Assembly: GCA_009702045.1 (NCBI GenBank)
Contig: WLIV01000007.1
Coordinates: 62,001 to 126,000 of the forward strand
DNA: 64,000 nucleotides
Direction of reading: 5' to 3'
Origin: Actinomycetota bacterium
Lineage (GTDB): Bacteria > Actinomycetota > Acidimicrobiia > Acidimicrobiales > Ilumatobacteraceae
Under the pieces are notes generated by a model. It saw nothing but the letters and a program-made list of their open reading frames with translations. It was not told the origin of the DNA and searched no databases. Shown one piece after another: positions 1 to 8,025 of this stretch. Numbering within the stretch: position 1 is the first letter of the stretch; every line of letters starts with the position of its first letter. The position numbers and the translations under genes were made by a program.

Positions 1-1240
1 TGAAGCGGCTCCAGCGGTACCAGAAGCGCAACTCAGCAGGCTTCTCGTGTCGCTCGGGGATCGGCGCGCGCAACGCCTTGCCGAACGGGAGCAGACTGGC
101 ACCGACCAACAGGACGGCGAACAGGGCGCCGAGACTCATCAGTGGGCCGACCTTGTCGAGCACGACTCCGGCGAGGCCGCAGGCCACGAACACGCCGACG
201 CCTAGTGCGGCGGCTCGCGATGTGGTGTGGATGCGTGTGCCGGTGAACCCCAGCAATGCCGGGAGCAGTGTGATCGAGGCGATCATCATCACGAACACAC
301 CGGTCGCTCCGGCGACGGCAAGCCCGCGTACGAACGACAGTCCCATGATGAACAAACCGAGCAGCGAGATGATCACGGTGATACCGGCGAAGATGACGGC
401 GCGGCCGGAGGAGTCGACGGCCGCAACCGTTGCAGTCTCAGGGTCCTCACCCATCTGCAGGTGCTCGCGATACCGACTGACGATGAACAGCGCATAGTCG
501 ATACCCACGCCAAGGCCGATCATCGCCGCCATCTGCGGGCCGAACTCGGGGATCGAGAAGCCATTGGACGCGATCGCAACGATCGCCATGCCGACGCCGA
601 GACCGATGATTGCGGTACCGATGGGCAGCCCCATGGCGATGACAGAACCGAAGGCCAACAGCAGGATGACGATCGCGGCGAGTACGCCGAGGACCTCGCT
701 GGCCGGGAACTTCATCTCTTGGAAGACCTGGCCGCCATAGTCGATCGAGAGGCCCGGCACGTTCACCTGCTGGCCGATCCCCTCGATCTGGTCGGCGAGT
801 GACTTGAATGCTGCTTGGTCACGCTTGCTCACGGTGAGCTGCGCGAAGGAGACGTCCTGGCCGAAGGTATTGGCCGGGTTGGCGGCGGGGCTGTTCTGCT
901 GTGCACCTTCCGCGGCGTACGGGCTGACCACCTTCACACCGGGAAGCGCGTCGACCTTCGTGAAGAAGGCAGTCATCGCTGCCGCGACGGCGGGATCGGC
1001 GTTGCCTTGTGTGGCGGTGAAGACGATCTGGGCCTGAATACCGGCGTCTTCCTTGTTGCCGATGTTGTTAAACGCGTCCTGCACGAGCTTGGACTCGGTG
1101 TTCGGCATGCTGAATTCGGTGTGGTAGTCCGTTCCGAGGCTGGACGACAGCACGTTGAGGGTCACGAGCACGGGCAACCACACGGCAAACACCATGATCA
1201 CGCGGTGCCGGAAACTGAATCGCGCAAGGCGAGCGAGCAT
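1..1240 (-). CDS. MMPL/RND-family membrane transporter, N-terminal 413 residues (runs off the window)
   Basis: I read this gene by translating the minus strand from an ATG at 1240, preceded by GGAGGA about 8 bases upstream; it stays open to base 1, so the C-terminal half is outside the window. The product starts with a short positive stretch and a transmembrane helix (residues about 12-30), then a large extracytoplasmic domain. From about residue 185 a block of hydrophobic helices follows, including a GLGVGIDYALF motif (RND helix 4 region) typical of MMPL proteins. Members of this family export lipids, glycolipids or drugs using the proton gradient. The substrate cannot be told from sequence. 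It is divergent from rsgA with about 60 bases between them. Confidence 0.9.
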   Translation of the reverse strand, partial: MLARLARFSFRHRVIMVFAVWLPVLVTLNVLSSSLGTDYHTEFSMPNTESKLVQDAFNNIGNKEDAGIQAQIVFTATQGNADPAVAAAMTAFFTKVDALPGVKVVSPYAAEGAQQNSPAANPANTFGQDVSFAQLTVSKRDQAAFKSLADQIEGIGQQVNVPGLSIDYGGQVFQEMKFPASEVLGVLAAIVILLLAFGSVIAMGLPIGTAIIGLGVGMAIVAIASNGFSIPEFGPQMAAMIGLGVGIDYALFIVSRYREHLQMGEDPETATVAAVDSSGRAVIFAGITVIISLLGLFIMGLSFVRGLAVAGATGVFVMMIASITLLPALLGFTGTRIHTTSRAAALGVGVFVACGLAGVVLDKVGPLMSLGALFAVLLVGASLLPFGKALRAPIPERHEKPAELRFWYRWSRF

Positions 1241-1299
1241 GGGGGAATCCTCCAGGCGGCCTTGGGGGGGCAAGGCTGTCCTTTCGCAACGCTACCGTT

Positions 1300-2319
1300 G
1301 TGATAATCGACGAACGATGTGATATCCGCCTCGGCTGGACCGACGAAGCACTGGCCCACTGGCGCGCATTGGACTGTCCGACGGCAGGCCGAGTCAGCCG
1401 TCTCGATCGTGGATGGAGTTCGGTGCTGCAGTCGCTCGACGACCGACCGCTACGGGTACGCAACATCGGTGCCGACGTGGCCGTGGGCGACTTCGTGAGC
1501 ATCGATCCGGACGGTGAACGTGTGCAGCACGTGCTGCACCGTCACAGCGCGTTTGTGCGCCGCGCCTCGTTCGTCGGGAACCGCGCCGAGGCGCACACCA
1601 TCGCCGCCAACGTCGGCACGGTGATGCTGCTGCACGGTCTCACCTCGCCGCCCAACCCGCGTCGTCTGGAACGCGAACTCGTGCTGGCCTGGGACAGCGG
1701 GGCGCGTCCGGTGGTGGTGATGACCAAGATCGACCTGGTGGACGACCCGCGGCCCACAGTGGAGGCGATGCAGGACGTCGCCCCGGGTGTCGACGTGCTG
1801 GTTGCCAGCGGTATCAGCGGAGAAGGTGTGGACGAACTGCGTCACTACGCGAACGACAACGCGACGATCGCGCTGCTCGGGGCCAGTGGGGTCGGCAAGA
1901 GCACGCTGCTGAACTCGCTCGTCGGCGCATCCCGCCAGGCGACGGCCGACGTCCGTGAGGGCGACCAACGCGGACGCCACACCACTACGGCGTCGGAACT
2001 GGTGCGCCTGCCCAGCGGAGGTTGGCTGATCGATACGCCCGGTGTGCGTGCCGTCAGCCTGTGGAGCAGCGGCCGCGGTATCGAACGAGCCTTCGCCGAC
2101 GTGTTCGAGTTGATGGACCACTGTCGGTTCCGCGATTGCAAACACGAGGACGAGCCCGACTGCGCGGTGAGCGCGGCGGTCGCTGCCGGCACTCTCGATC
2201 CTCGGCGCCTCGACAGCATGAAGCGTCTCGTTGCCGAGGAGGCAGCGCTCGAGGCCGAACAGAAGGCCCACGACAAGACGTTCGACAAGCGAGGCGCTCG
2301 CCGCCCCAAGAAGGTCTGA
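1300..2319 (+). CDS. rsgA: Ribosome small subunit-dependent GTPase RsgA
   Basis: The 339-residue protein is a circularly permuted GTPase: the G4 motif TKID (142-145) precedes the P-loop GASGVGKS (194-201), which is the hallmark of the RsgA/YjeQ family. An N-terminal OB-fold region (about 30-100) and a C-terminal zinc knuckle, CRFRDCKHEDEPDC near 273-286, complete the family layout. RsgA checks late 30S maturation and releases assembly factors using GTP. The GTG start at 1300 is the only reasonable in-frame choice, but no clear Shine-Dalgarno is visible. It ends just before a strong hairpin at 2335-2362 and converges on the LPXTG gene. Confidence 0.95.
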   Translation: MIIDERCDIRLGWTDEALAHWRALDCPTAGRVSRLDRGWSSVLQSLDDRPLRVRNIGADVAVGDFVSIDPDGERVQHVLHRHSAFVRRASFVGNRAEAHTIAANVGTVMLLHGLTSPPNPRRLERELVLAWDSGARPVVVMTKIDLVDDPRPTVEAMQDVAPGVDVLVASGISGEGVDELRHYANDNATIALLGASGVGKSTLLNSLVGASRQATADVREGDQRGRHTTTASELVRLPSGGWLIDTPGVRAVSLWSSGRGIERAFADVFELMDHCRFRDCKHEDEPDCAVSAAVAAGTLDPRRLDSMKRLVAEEAALEAEQKAHDKTFDKRGARRPKKV

Positions 2320-2334
2320 TCCCGGACGCGCCGA

Positions 2335-2362
2335 TGGGCGCCCCTTCCGCCAGGGGCGCCCA
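2335..2362. terminator. Bidirectional hairpin between rsgA and the LPXTG gene
   Basis: A perfect 10-base inverted repeat, TGGGCGCCCC (2335-2344) and GGGGCGCCCA (2353-2362), with an 8-base loop lies 16 bases after the rsgA stop and 26 bases before the stop of the convergent gene. It has no T-run, so it may act as a rho-independent-like or boundary structure for both strands. Confidence 0.6.
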
Positions 2363-2387
2363 CCGAACGGGGGGAACGTGTGTGGTG

Positions 2388-3020
2388 TCAGCTGTGCTGA
2401 CGACGGCGGGTCATCCCCATTGCCGTGAGGCCGAGGCCGGCGCCGAGCACCAGCAGGGCGCCGCCCATGAGCAGCGTCGTGGTGTCGCTGCCGGTGTGGG
2501 GCAGTTGCCCACCGGGCACCGTGGTGTCGGGGGTCTGCGGGTCGCCGGGAAGCCTGCCCGACGACTGATCGCACTCGGCTGAGACCTTGTGCTGGTCGGC
2601 GTACTGGGCCGACTGGATACGAGCGGCGCCGACATAGACGGTGGTGGTGTAGTCGCACGGCACGGCGAACTCGCTGATGTAATCGCCACCGAGGTTGTTG
2701 GCATCGATGATGTCGAACAGGTTGAACGTCTGGGTGGCCGCCACGCCGGTGCCGAGGTCGATGACCTCGGTGGTGACCGGGCCGTCGCACAGGTACTTGG
2801 TCGGGCCGTTGACCACGAAGCGCCACTGCCAGTTGTCGGGGCTGGTCTGCGCTGCCCGGATCTCTAGGTTGGCTGGGTCGAGCTGATCGCACAGCTCGGG
2901 CTGGATGTGCTGCGACTGGCCGACCGGCTGCGCATGGGCGGCGGGGGCCGAGAACATGGCGAGGGAGGCGACCGCGGAGATCGAACCGGCGATCAGGCTC
3001 CGAACGAGGTTCGTGCTCAT
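2388..3020 (-). CDS. Secreted cell-wall protein with LPHTG sorting signal
   Basis: The 210-residue product has an N-terminal signal peptide (about 1-30, ending AAHA-QP), a roughly 140-residue exported domain of unknown fold, then LPHTG followed by a hydrophobic helix and an RRR tail: a complete sortase-type cell-wall sorting signal. The ATG at 3020 is set by AAGGAG 7 bases upstream; a longer open frame upstream lacks support. No sortase gene is present in the window. I do not recognise the central domain. It is unrelated in sequence to the LPXTG-type pair further along (7052-7969 and 10531-11457). Confidence 0.8.
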   Translation of the reverse strand: MSTNLVRSLIAGSISAVASLAMFSAPAAHAQPVGQSQHIQPELCDQLDPANLEIRAAQTSPDNWQWRFVVNGPTKYLCDGPVTTEVIDLGTGVAATQTFNLFDIIDANNLGGDYISEFAVPCDYTTTVYVGAARIQSAQYADQHKVSAECDQSSGRLPGDPQTPDTTVPGGQLPHTGSDTTTLLMGGALLVLGAGLGLTAMGMTRRRQHS

Positions 3021-3131
3021 TGTGTGCTCCTTGTGGTTCCCCGCACCCGTGTGGTGCGGTGTTGAACGTCCAGAGCAATGGGGTCTGTGGGCCGCGCGCT
3101 TTTCGCGAAACAATTCTTCGAACGGTCGGGT

Positions 3132-3473
3132 TCAGTCCGTCAGGACCGGCGAGCTCACTCGAGCGACCACCTGGATGGCCCGGTCGAGGCCCGTGAGTTT
3201 GAACCGCGCGACCAGCCGCTCGGCCGTGCAGACCAGCACCAGTTCGCCGTGCTGTTCACGGCACCGTCCGGCCGCGCCGAGCAGCACCCCGAGCCCGGTG
3301 TCGTCGAGCGCTGCCACTCCGTCGAGGTCGACGAACAGTGTGTGACCAATGTGCAGCGACATCGCTCGGGCGAGGTGGTCGTGCAGCTGCGGGACGGTGG
3401 ACAGGTCGATTTCACCGTCGAGGTGCAGCACGGGTGATGTGCCCAGCGACGTGAGATGACCGATCAGTTCCAT
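3132..3473 (-). CDS. STAS-domain protein (anti-sigma factor antagonist type)
   Basis: The 113-residue protein is a single STAS domain of the SpoIIAA/RsbV kind. A strand LHLDGEIDLSTVPQL near 16-30 and the motif LDDTGLGVLLG at 56-66 match the family. The phospho-acceptor position, usually Ser in DSSGLG, is Thr59 here, and the preceding residues are Asp-Asp. Such proteins bind an anti-sigma kinase to free a sigma factor. No kinase or sigma partner is adjacent. I chose the ATG at 3473 because upstream in-frame starts would run into the TadE gene. It lies 37 bases downstream of the Tad operon on the same strand, so co-transcription is possible. Confidence 0.8.
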   Translation of the reverse strand: MELIGHLTSLGTSPVLHLDGEIDLSTVPQLHDHLARAMSLHIGHTLFVDLDGVAALDDTGLGVLLGAAGRCREQHGELVLVCTAERLVARFKLTGLDRAIQVVARVSSPVLTD

Positions 3474-3510
3474 GACTCGTTCAACGCTAGCTGCACGGCC
3501 ACAGGTCGGG

Positions 3511-3867
3511 CTAGGGAGGTTCGCTGGCCATGCTCGCGCTTGCGGTGAGTTCGACATCTGGAAGGAACATCCCGATCAACGGCACGTCGGTGTGTTCGAC
3601 GTAGCGAACGACCACTGTGACCACGTACGCGTCGTTGCTGACGTCGACCTCCAGCGGCGTGAGCGTCGTGGATTGCCTCGCAGCGAGTGCGGCGGCGGTC
3701 TGTGGGTCGGAGGAGATCGCCGCTGAGCGGGCAGCCTCGCGAGCGGCGAGTTGCACAGCGATCTGGTCGCGGACAATCACCCCCACCTGCACCAGACCAC
3801 AGACGAGCAGGCAGATCAGTGGTGTGGCGAGCGCAAGTTCGGCGGTGGACTGTCCGCGATCGTTCAT
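3511..3867 (-). CDS. tadE: TadE-like minor pilin / pilus assembly protein
   Basis: The 118-residue protein starts with a short charged leader followed by GQSTAELALATPLICLL, which matches the TadE-like N-terminus: a prepilin-peptidase-type Gly, then a hydrophobic helix with Glu at position +5. The rest is a small extracytoplasmic domain. TadE proteins are pseudopilins that are membrane-anchored and needed to assemble Flp pili. Its ATG overlaps the stop of the upstream pilin gene in an ATGA, so the two are translationally coupled. It is the last recognised pilus gene of the operon. Confidence 0.85.
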   Translation of the reverse strand: MNDRGQSTAELALATPLICLLVCGLVQVGVIVRDQIAVQLAAREAARSAAISSDPQTAAALAARQSTTLTPLEVDVSNDAYVVTVVVRYVEHTDVPLIGMFLPDVELTASASMASEPP

Positions 3868-4085
3868 AGGCGCCCGGTCACTGAATCGATGACCCGATCG
3901 AACAGGCGGCCGATCTTGCCGCCGCCGTCGCCCGTGGTGGCCCAGGCAATGACCAGCAGCGCCACCAGGGCGGCTCCGAGCAGGACGAGCGCGTACTCAG
4001 TGGTTGCCTGACCGGATTCGTCGGTGGCAGCGTGCCGTGCGGCGAGCGTGATCTGCAGGTACCAGCGGAGGATGAGATGCGACAT
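3864..4085 (-). CDS. Flp/DUF4244-type pilin subunit
   Basis: This 73-residue protein has a leader of about 24 residues ending in a Gly, then QATTEYALVLLGAALVALLV, the type IVb pilin signature in which Glu at +5 and Tyr at +6 follow the cleavage Gly. A single hydrophobic helix and a short C-terminal tail follow. Its size and position between TadC and TadE match actinobacterial DUF4244/Flp pilins, and it is likely the major pilus subunit. No prepilin peptidase gene is visible in the window, so processing must rely on one elsewhere. Confidence 0.8.
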   Translation of the reverse strand: MSHLILRWYLQITLAARHAATDESGQATTEYALVLLGAALVALLVIAWATTGDGGGKIGRLFDRVIDSVTGRL

Positions 4086-4124
4086 GGGGTCTCCGAGTTC
4101 GTGTGGGTTGGGATCGTTGGTCGC

Positions 4125-4700
4125 TCATTGGCGGAGCGACGACATGGCTGCGAGCAGCAAGGGCACCACGGCGAGCAGCACGAACGATGGCAACGTGCAC
4201 AGCACGAGCGGCACTGCCAGACGTACCGGCAGCTGCCGGGCGAGTGCATCGGCGCGCCGCCGTCGCCGCTGGTGCGCTTCGCTGGCCAGACGTTCCAGGA
4301 CGGGAGCGAGGGGTAGGCCATAGCGGTCGGCGGCGGCCAGGCCATCGGCGAGCGGCGCCGCCATCGGACCCAGCGTCGCGGGCAGCGACGCAAGGGCATC
4401 GGCGAAACGCCGCCCGGTCTGGCACTGCTGCACCACGTGAGCGAACGCCGGCCGCACCGCTGCCGGGAAGTGCGGTATCGCACCCGTGATGGCTGCCAAC
4501 GGAAGGTGACCGGCGCGGACAGCCAACACGATGAGATCGATCGCTGCGGGGTAGTCGCGCTCGATCGCCCTACGGGTAGCCCGCGCCGAGGTGCGCATGG
4601 GGGATGGCTCGCCCGCCTGCGGGCGGGTTCGCGCTGGCCGCGCCGCATACCCGGCAGCGCAGACGGCGAATGCGGCGATGAGCCCGAGGAGGACGCTCAT
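4125..4700 (-). CDS. tadC: TadC-like inner-membrane platform protein (GspF domain)
   Basis: The 191-residue protein has an N-terminal transmembrane helix (about 3-22), a cytoplasmic GspF-type helical region (about 45-150) and a C-terminal hydrophobic helix near 165-187. The block AIDLIVLAVRAGHLPLAAI is typical of TadC/type II secretion F proteins. TadB and TadC together form the membrane platform through which the TadA ATPase drives pilin assembly. The start ATG at 4700 overlaps the stop of tadB (ATGA). It is shorter than proteobacterial TadC, as is usual for the actinobacterial versions. Confidence 0.85.
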   Translation of the reverse strand: MSVLLGLIAAFAVCAAGYAARPARTRPQAGEPSPMRTSARATRRAIERDYPAAIDLIVLAVRAGHLPLAAITGAIPHFPAAVRPAFAHVVQQCQTGRRFADALASLPATLGPMAAPLADGLAAADRYGLPLAPVLERLASEAHQRRRRRADALARQLPVRLAVPLVLCTLPSFVLLAVVPLLLAAMSSLRQ

Positions 4701-5320
4701 CGCTCGACACGCCCGATCGAGTATCTCATCCACCACCAGCCGCACAGGTTGCACAACCCGCCGCACACTGCGCAGACCACACCGATCGGGCTGAGCCACG
4801 CGCGGCGGAACGAGGCGCTGCTCGCCAGGCTCCAGGCGCAGAACGCGACAGGCACGGTGGTCATGACGCGGGCGCTGAGACGGGCCTGGGCGCTGTGCAC
4901 CGCGACTTCGGCGCGGAGAGCGGCGCGTTCGCGCAGCAGTGATGCCGCGGCGTCCAGCCCGACAGCCCCCGGACCTCCAAGTGTGCGGATGCTGTGCAGT
5001 GTGTGGCGTACTAACGCGGCGTGCTCATCGTCGTGGCCGGTGGGTGGCAGGTCGCACCACGGGTGTGCCGTGAGCGCGTGTCGATGCGCGACCGTGAGCG
5101 AGCTACCGGTACGCACCTCTGCCGACACGGCGTCGAGCAACGCCGCCCATTGTTCAGCCGTCGGCGGTGGGCGATGACGATGCAACCGCTGGTGTCGTGG
5201 CGTGGCCGGTTGCGTTGGCACGCTGCGGGCATCAGCGATGCTGGCGTGCACCATCGTTGCCACCGCGAGCACGGCAGCGAACGCGCCGACTGGCGCGAGC
5301 GACACGATGATGGGGCTCAT
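4697..5320 (-). CDS. tadB: TadB-like inner-membrane platform protein
   Basis: The 207-residue protein has a hydrophobic N-terminus (about 3-25), a central cytoplasmic helical region (about 50-140, with Arg/Glu-rich helices) and one or two C-terminal membrane helices (about 150-195). By position between the TadA ATPase and TadC, and by overall pattern, it is the TadB-like half of the platform. Sequence similarity to well-studied TadB is weak, so the role rests partly on context. Its ATG lies within the last bases of tadA, so translation is coupled. Confidence 0.75.
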   Translation of the reverse strand: MSPIIVSLAPVGAFAAVLAVATMVHASIADARSVPTQPATPRHQRLHRHRPPPTAEQWAALLDAVSAEVRTGSSLTVAHRHALTAHPWCDLPPTGHDDEHAALVRHTLHSIRTLGGPGAVGLDAAASLLRERAALRAEVAVHSAQARLSARVMTTVPVAFCAWSLASSASFRRAWLSPIGVVCAVCGGLCNLCGWWWMRYSIGRVER

Positions 5321-6318
5321 TGTCGGCCCCTCGTGAGCGCGCCGACCACGGTGTCGCCATCCGCCAAGGGCCGGACCGTGAGTGCTCCCGAATCTCCTTC
5401 GTCGGGCCGCGTGACCTCGGCGATTGCGACCACCCGACGCGCACCCGTGCCGTCGCGCTCGAGGTGCACTACGACATCGACAGCCGAGGCGACATGGCGT
5501 CGCACAGCGATGAGCGGCCAGTTGCCCACTTCCTGCACTACCAGCGCGGCAAGACGGTGCAGCGCGTCGAGTGCGCTGTTCGCATGCACCGTGGTCAAGG
5601 AACCGTCGTGCCCTGTGTTCAACGCGTGCAGCAGGTGCACGGCCTCGCTGCCGCGGACCTCACCCACCACCAACCGGTCGGGACGCAGTCGCAAGGCGGT
5701 GCGCAGCAAGTGGCCCAGTGTCACCTCGCCGACACCGTCCGGTGTGGCGTCGCGTGTCTCCAAACGCACGACGTGGGTGTGAGCGAGACGCATCTCGGCG
5801 ACATCCTCGAGGGTGACGATGCGCTCGTCGCGTTGGACCTCGCCGGCGAGCGAGTTGAGCAGTGTGGTCTTGCCCGAGGACGTGGCACCGCTGACTACGA
5901 GGTTGCAACGCGCGCTCACCAACTCGCGCAGCAACTCGACCACCTGCGAGGTGGCGAAGGCCTGGAGTGCGAACTGCTGCGCGGCGAAGCGGCGGATGGC
6001 CAGACATGGCCCGTCGACGGCGACAGGCGGTAGCACCGCACACACTCGCGAGCCATCGGCCAACCGTGCGTCGACCATCGGCTGTGTGCGGTCGAGGCGC
6101 CGGCCCAGCGGTGCCAGGACATGCTCGATCGCGGTCATCAACGTGCCAGGTCGGATGGCACCCACCTGGGTCAACTGGCCGGAGCGCTCGACCCAGATCT
6201 GTGTTCCCGCGTTGACCATGACCTCGGTGACTGCCGGATCGTGCAACCACCGCTCGAGCCCGCCGAGCGGGGCCTGTTCGGCGACAAGGTCGGTGGCAAG
6301 GTCGGACGCCCGGTTCAT
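5317..6318 (-). CDS. tadA: TadA/CpaF-type secretion ATPase
   Basis: The 333-residue protein is a type II/IV secretion ATPase of the TadA/CpaF branch. An N-terminal region with LHDPAVTEVMVNAG (25-38) precedes the ATPase core. The Walker A motif SGATSSGKT is at 143-151, followed by the Asp box VTLEDVAEMRL and a His box, with Walker B-like LVVGEVRGSEA near 217-227. It powers Flp pilus assembly as a cytoplasmic hexamer docked on TadB/TadC. The ATG at 6318 sits in an ATGA overlap with the upstream ATPase gene; a much longer open frame extends upstream but is the antisense shadow of that gene. Confidence 0.93.
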   Translation of the reverse strand: MNRASDLATDLVAEQAPLGGLERWLHDPAVTEVMVNAGTQIWVERSGQLTQVGAIRPGTLMTAIEHVLAPLGRRLDRTQPMVDARLADGSRVCAVLPPVAVDGPCLAIRRFAAQQFALQAFATSQVVELLRELVSARCNLVVSGATSSGKTTLLNSLAGEVQRDERIVTLEDVAEMRLAHTHVVRLETRDATPDGVGEVTLGHLLRTALRLRPDRLVVGEVRGSEAVHLLHALNTGHDGSLTTVHANSALDALHRLAALVVQEVGNWPLIAVRRHVASAVDVVVHLERDGTGARRVVAIAEVTRPDEGDSGALTVRPLADGDTVVGALTRGRQ

Positions 6319-6962
6319 GCCGCGTCTCGGAGCACCTGCTGGCCGATCTGATGCGCGAGCGACCGCGGCAGTCGGGTGGCGAGCAACCCGGCATCGACGG
6401 CTCGCGCTACAGCCGGGTCGTAGGGCAACTCGGCGAGCACGGGGGCACCGAGCGCGCGCTCGACGTCGCGTGCACCGAGGGCCCTCCCTGGTTCGGCCAC
6501 CAGCACCACACCCGTCGGTTGCACCCCACAGCCAACCGCCCGGCGCAGCGCCAGATAGCACGGGCGGGTGACGAGCAGGCGGTGGGTGGCGGCCTCGAAC
6601 AACGTGCTGGGTGGTGTGCCGGTGCCGGCGTCGATCACCACCGTGCCGTCGTACTCGCCGAGCACCGCTGCGAGTTCGGCCCAACGCAGCCCGGTCGAAG
6701 CGGTCTGCTGCCCGCGCGGGAGCAGTTGCAGTGTGTCGGTGGCGGGTGTGGCCAAGCGCCACAGGGCAGCTGCGTCGGCGGTGGGCGACGCCAGCCAGTC
6801 GACTACCCCGGGGCCGGAGGGCTCGGCGATACCGAGCGCAGCGGGTGCGTCGGCGGCGAGATCGACCAGCACAGTGGGTCGACGATGAGACAGGACGAGC
6901 GCGAGCGAAGCGGCCACCACGGTGGTGCCGCTGCCGCCCTTCGCGGACCAGCAGAGGAACAT
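6315..6962 (-). CDS. CpaE/TadZ-like MinD-family ATPase (Tad pilus localisation)
   Basis: The 215-residue protein begins almost at once with a MinD/ParA-type P-loop, KGGSGTTVVAA (residues 8-18). The signature lysine is kept, but the second lysine of KGGxGK[ST] is Thr, as in several TadZ/CpaE proteins. Further ParA features are LVDLAADAPAALGI and VVIDAGTG. It lacks the N-terminal receiver-like domain seen in long CpaE. TadZ-type proteins position the pilus machine at the membrane or pole. It is the first gene of the Tad operon, with GGGGGTAGG just upstream of the ATG and a TAGTCT hexamer at 6984-6989. Confidence 0.82.
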   Translation of the reverse strand: MFLCWSAKGGSGTTVVAASLALVLSHRRPTVLVDLAADAPAALGIAEPSGPGVVDWLASPTADAAALWRLATPATDTLQLLPRGQQTASTGLRWAELAAVLGEYDGTVVIDAGTGTPPSTLFEAATHRLLVTRPCYLALRRAVGCGVQPTGVVLVAEPGRALGARDVERALGAPVLAELPYDPAVARAVDAGLLATRLPRSLAHQIGQQVLRDAA

Positions 6963-6983
6963 GACCTACCCCCAGGAATCGGG

Positions 6984-6989
6984 AGACTA
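6984..6989 (-). promoter_or_regulatory. Candidate -10 element of the Tad operon
   Basis: On the minus strand TAGTCT lies 21 bases before the CpaE-like start codon and is followed by the Shine-Dalgarno GGGGGTAGG. No convincing -35 hexamer is visible at 17 bases. It is the only TANNNT hexamer I see in the 89-base gap that fits a start site for the operon. Confidence 0.35.
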
Positions 6990-7051
6990 CGACTGGGGGA
7001 AGCCGCAGCCGACCATATCGACGCGGCAACCCCGCGCCAACCTGGGCAGGC

Positions 7052-7969
7052 TCAGATGAACTGACGGCGGCGGCGGCGCCCTGAGAACATCAGCGCTCCA
7101 CCCAGCGCGGTGAGCCCCGTGGCTGTCAGGGCGAGGGGTGCCATGTCCGTGCCCGTGGCGGGCAGCGCGGCCACCGAGTTCGACGTGTCTGCGACAGTCA
7201 CTGACACCGTGCCCAAGCGATACACCTCACTCATTGCTTCACGGATGAGCAGAACGCTATAGAAATTGCACGGCGTGGTGAGGTTCAGTTCGGCGGCGAC
7301 TGCCGCGCCACCCAACAGTTCCAGCAGCGCGTCCGCCAGCGGTCCGCTTTCGAGCGAGTTACAGTTCATTCCAGGGATCGCGTCGAACTCCACGAGCACG
7401 TCATCGGGCAACAGTGTGCGGAGTCGGGCCTTCGCCGCCGCCAACAAAACTCCGTCCCCATTCATGGCGTCAGGATCGATCTCGTGGTCCCAGTCGAGGG
7501 TCCAGTCGCTCGCGTGCGACGCGTCCAGCGCGAGGTGCACCGCAATTGGAATTCCCGAGCCGTTCTGTTGGGGCATCAAGTAGTAGCCGCCACCTGGGTA
7601 CACCAGGATCGACGCGCCTTGACCCATCCAAGTGTAGAACTCGTCGCTGTTGCTCCATGCGAGTTCGGGAACGCAGTCGTGTGGTCCGGAGCCGGTGTCT
7701 GCCGTGATGTAGAACGTGAGGCCGTCCCCGATGTGCGGGGCAGGCGTGGCATCGCCGGCGACCGTCTGGTCGAAACTCAGGAACAGCGAGTTGTGCTTCG
7801 TCAGACCGAACACGGCCGTGCACGATTCGAGGGTCGCGGGGTCGACGGACGGGCGATCGGGTGCGCGCCGCGGCGCCTCGGCCGGCGCTGCATGGGCGAT
7901 GGCCGGAGCCACCATCGGGACGAGCGCGGCGCTGGCAGCGAGGCTGCCTGTGAGGTACTGCTTGAACAT
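7052..7969 (-). CDS. Secreted surface protein with LPATG sorting signal (paralogue 1)
   Basis: The 305-residue protein has a signal peptide (about 1-28, ending AHA-AP), then a motif PATLESCTAVFGLTKHN at about 42-58, a roughly 210-residue domain with several Cys residues, a LPATG near 270, a hydrophobic helix and an RRRRR tail. It is clearly homologous to the product of 10531-11457, which has PSTLETCTAKFGLTKNN at the same place. The ATG at 7969 is chosen over an upstream extension because GGAGACG precedes it by 5 bases. Function unknown; surface attachment by sortase is likely. A candidate -10 (TACTGT) is at 7997-8002. Confidence 0.82.
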   Translation of the reverse strand: MFKQYLTGSLAASAALVPMVAPAIAHAAPAEAPRRAPDRPSVDPATLESCTAVFGLTKHNSLFLSFDQTVAGDATPAPHIGDGLTFYITADTGSGPHDCVPELAWSNSDEFYTWMGQGASILVYPGGGYYLMPQQNGSGIPIAVHLALDASHASDWTLDWDHEIDPDAMNGDGVLLAAAKARLRTLLPDDVLVEFDAIPGMNCNSLESGPLADALLELLGGAAVAAELNLTTPCNFYSVLLIREAMSEVYRLGTVSVTVADTSNSVAALPATGTDMAPLALTATGLTALGGALMFSGRRRRRQFI

Positions 7970-8025
7970 TGTTCGTCTCCGGTCGGTGGGGGGCGCACAG
8001 TAGCAGGTGTTGTGCGGTCGGCCGA

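Noticed and set aside
1450-3078. A 542-codon open frame on the minus strand spanning rsgA and the LPXTG gene
   Set aside because: It covers rsgA antisense and the surface-protein gene out of frame, has no recognisable motif and would cross a strong hairpin.
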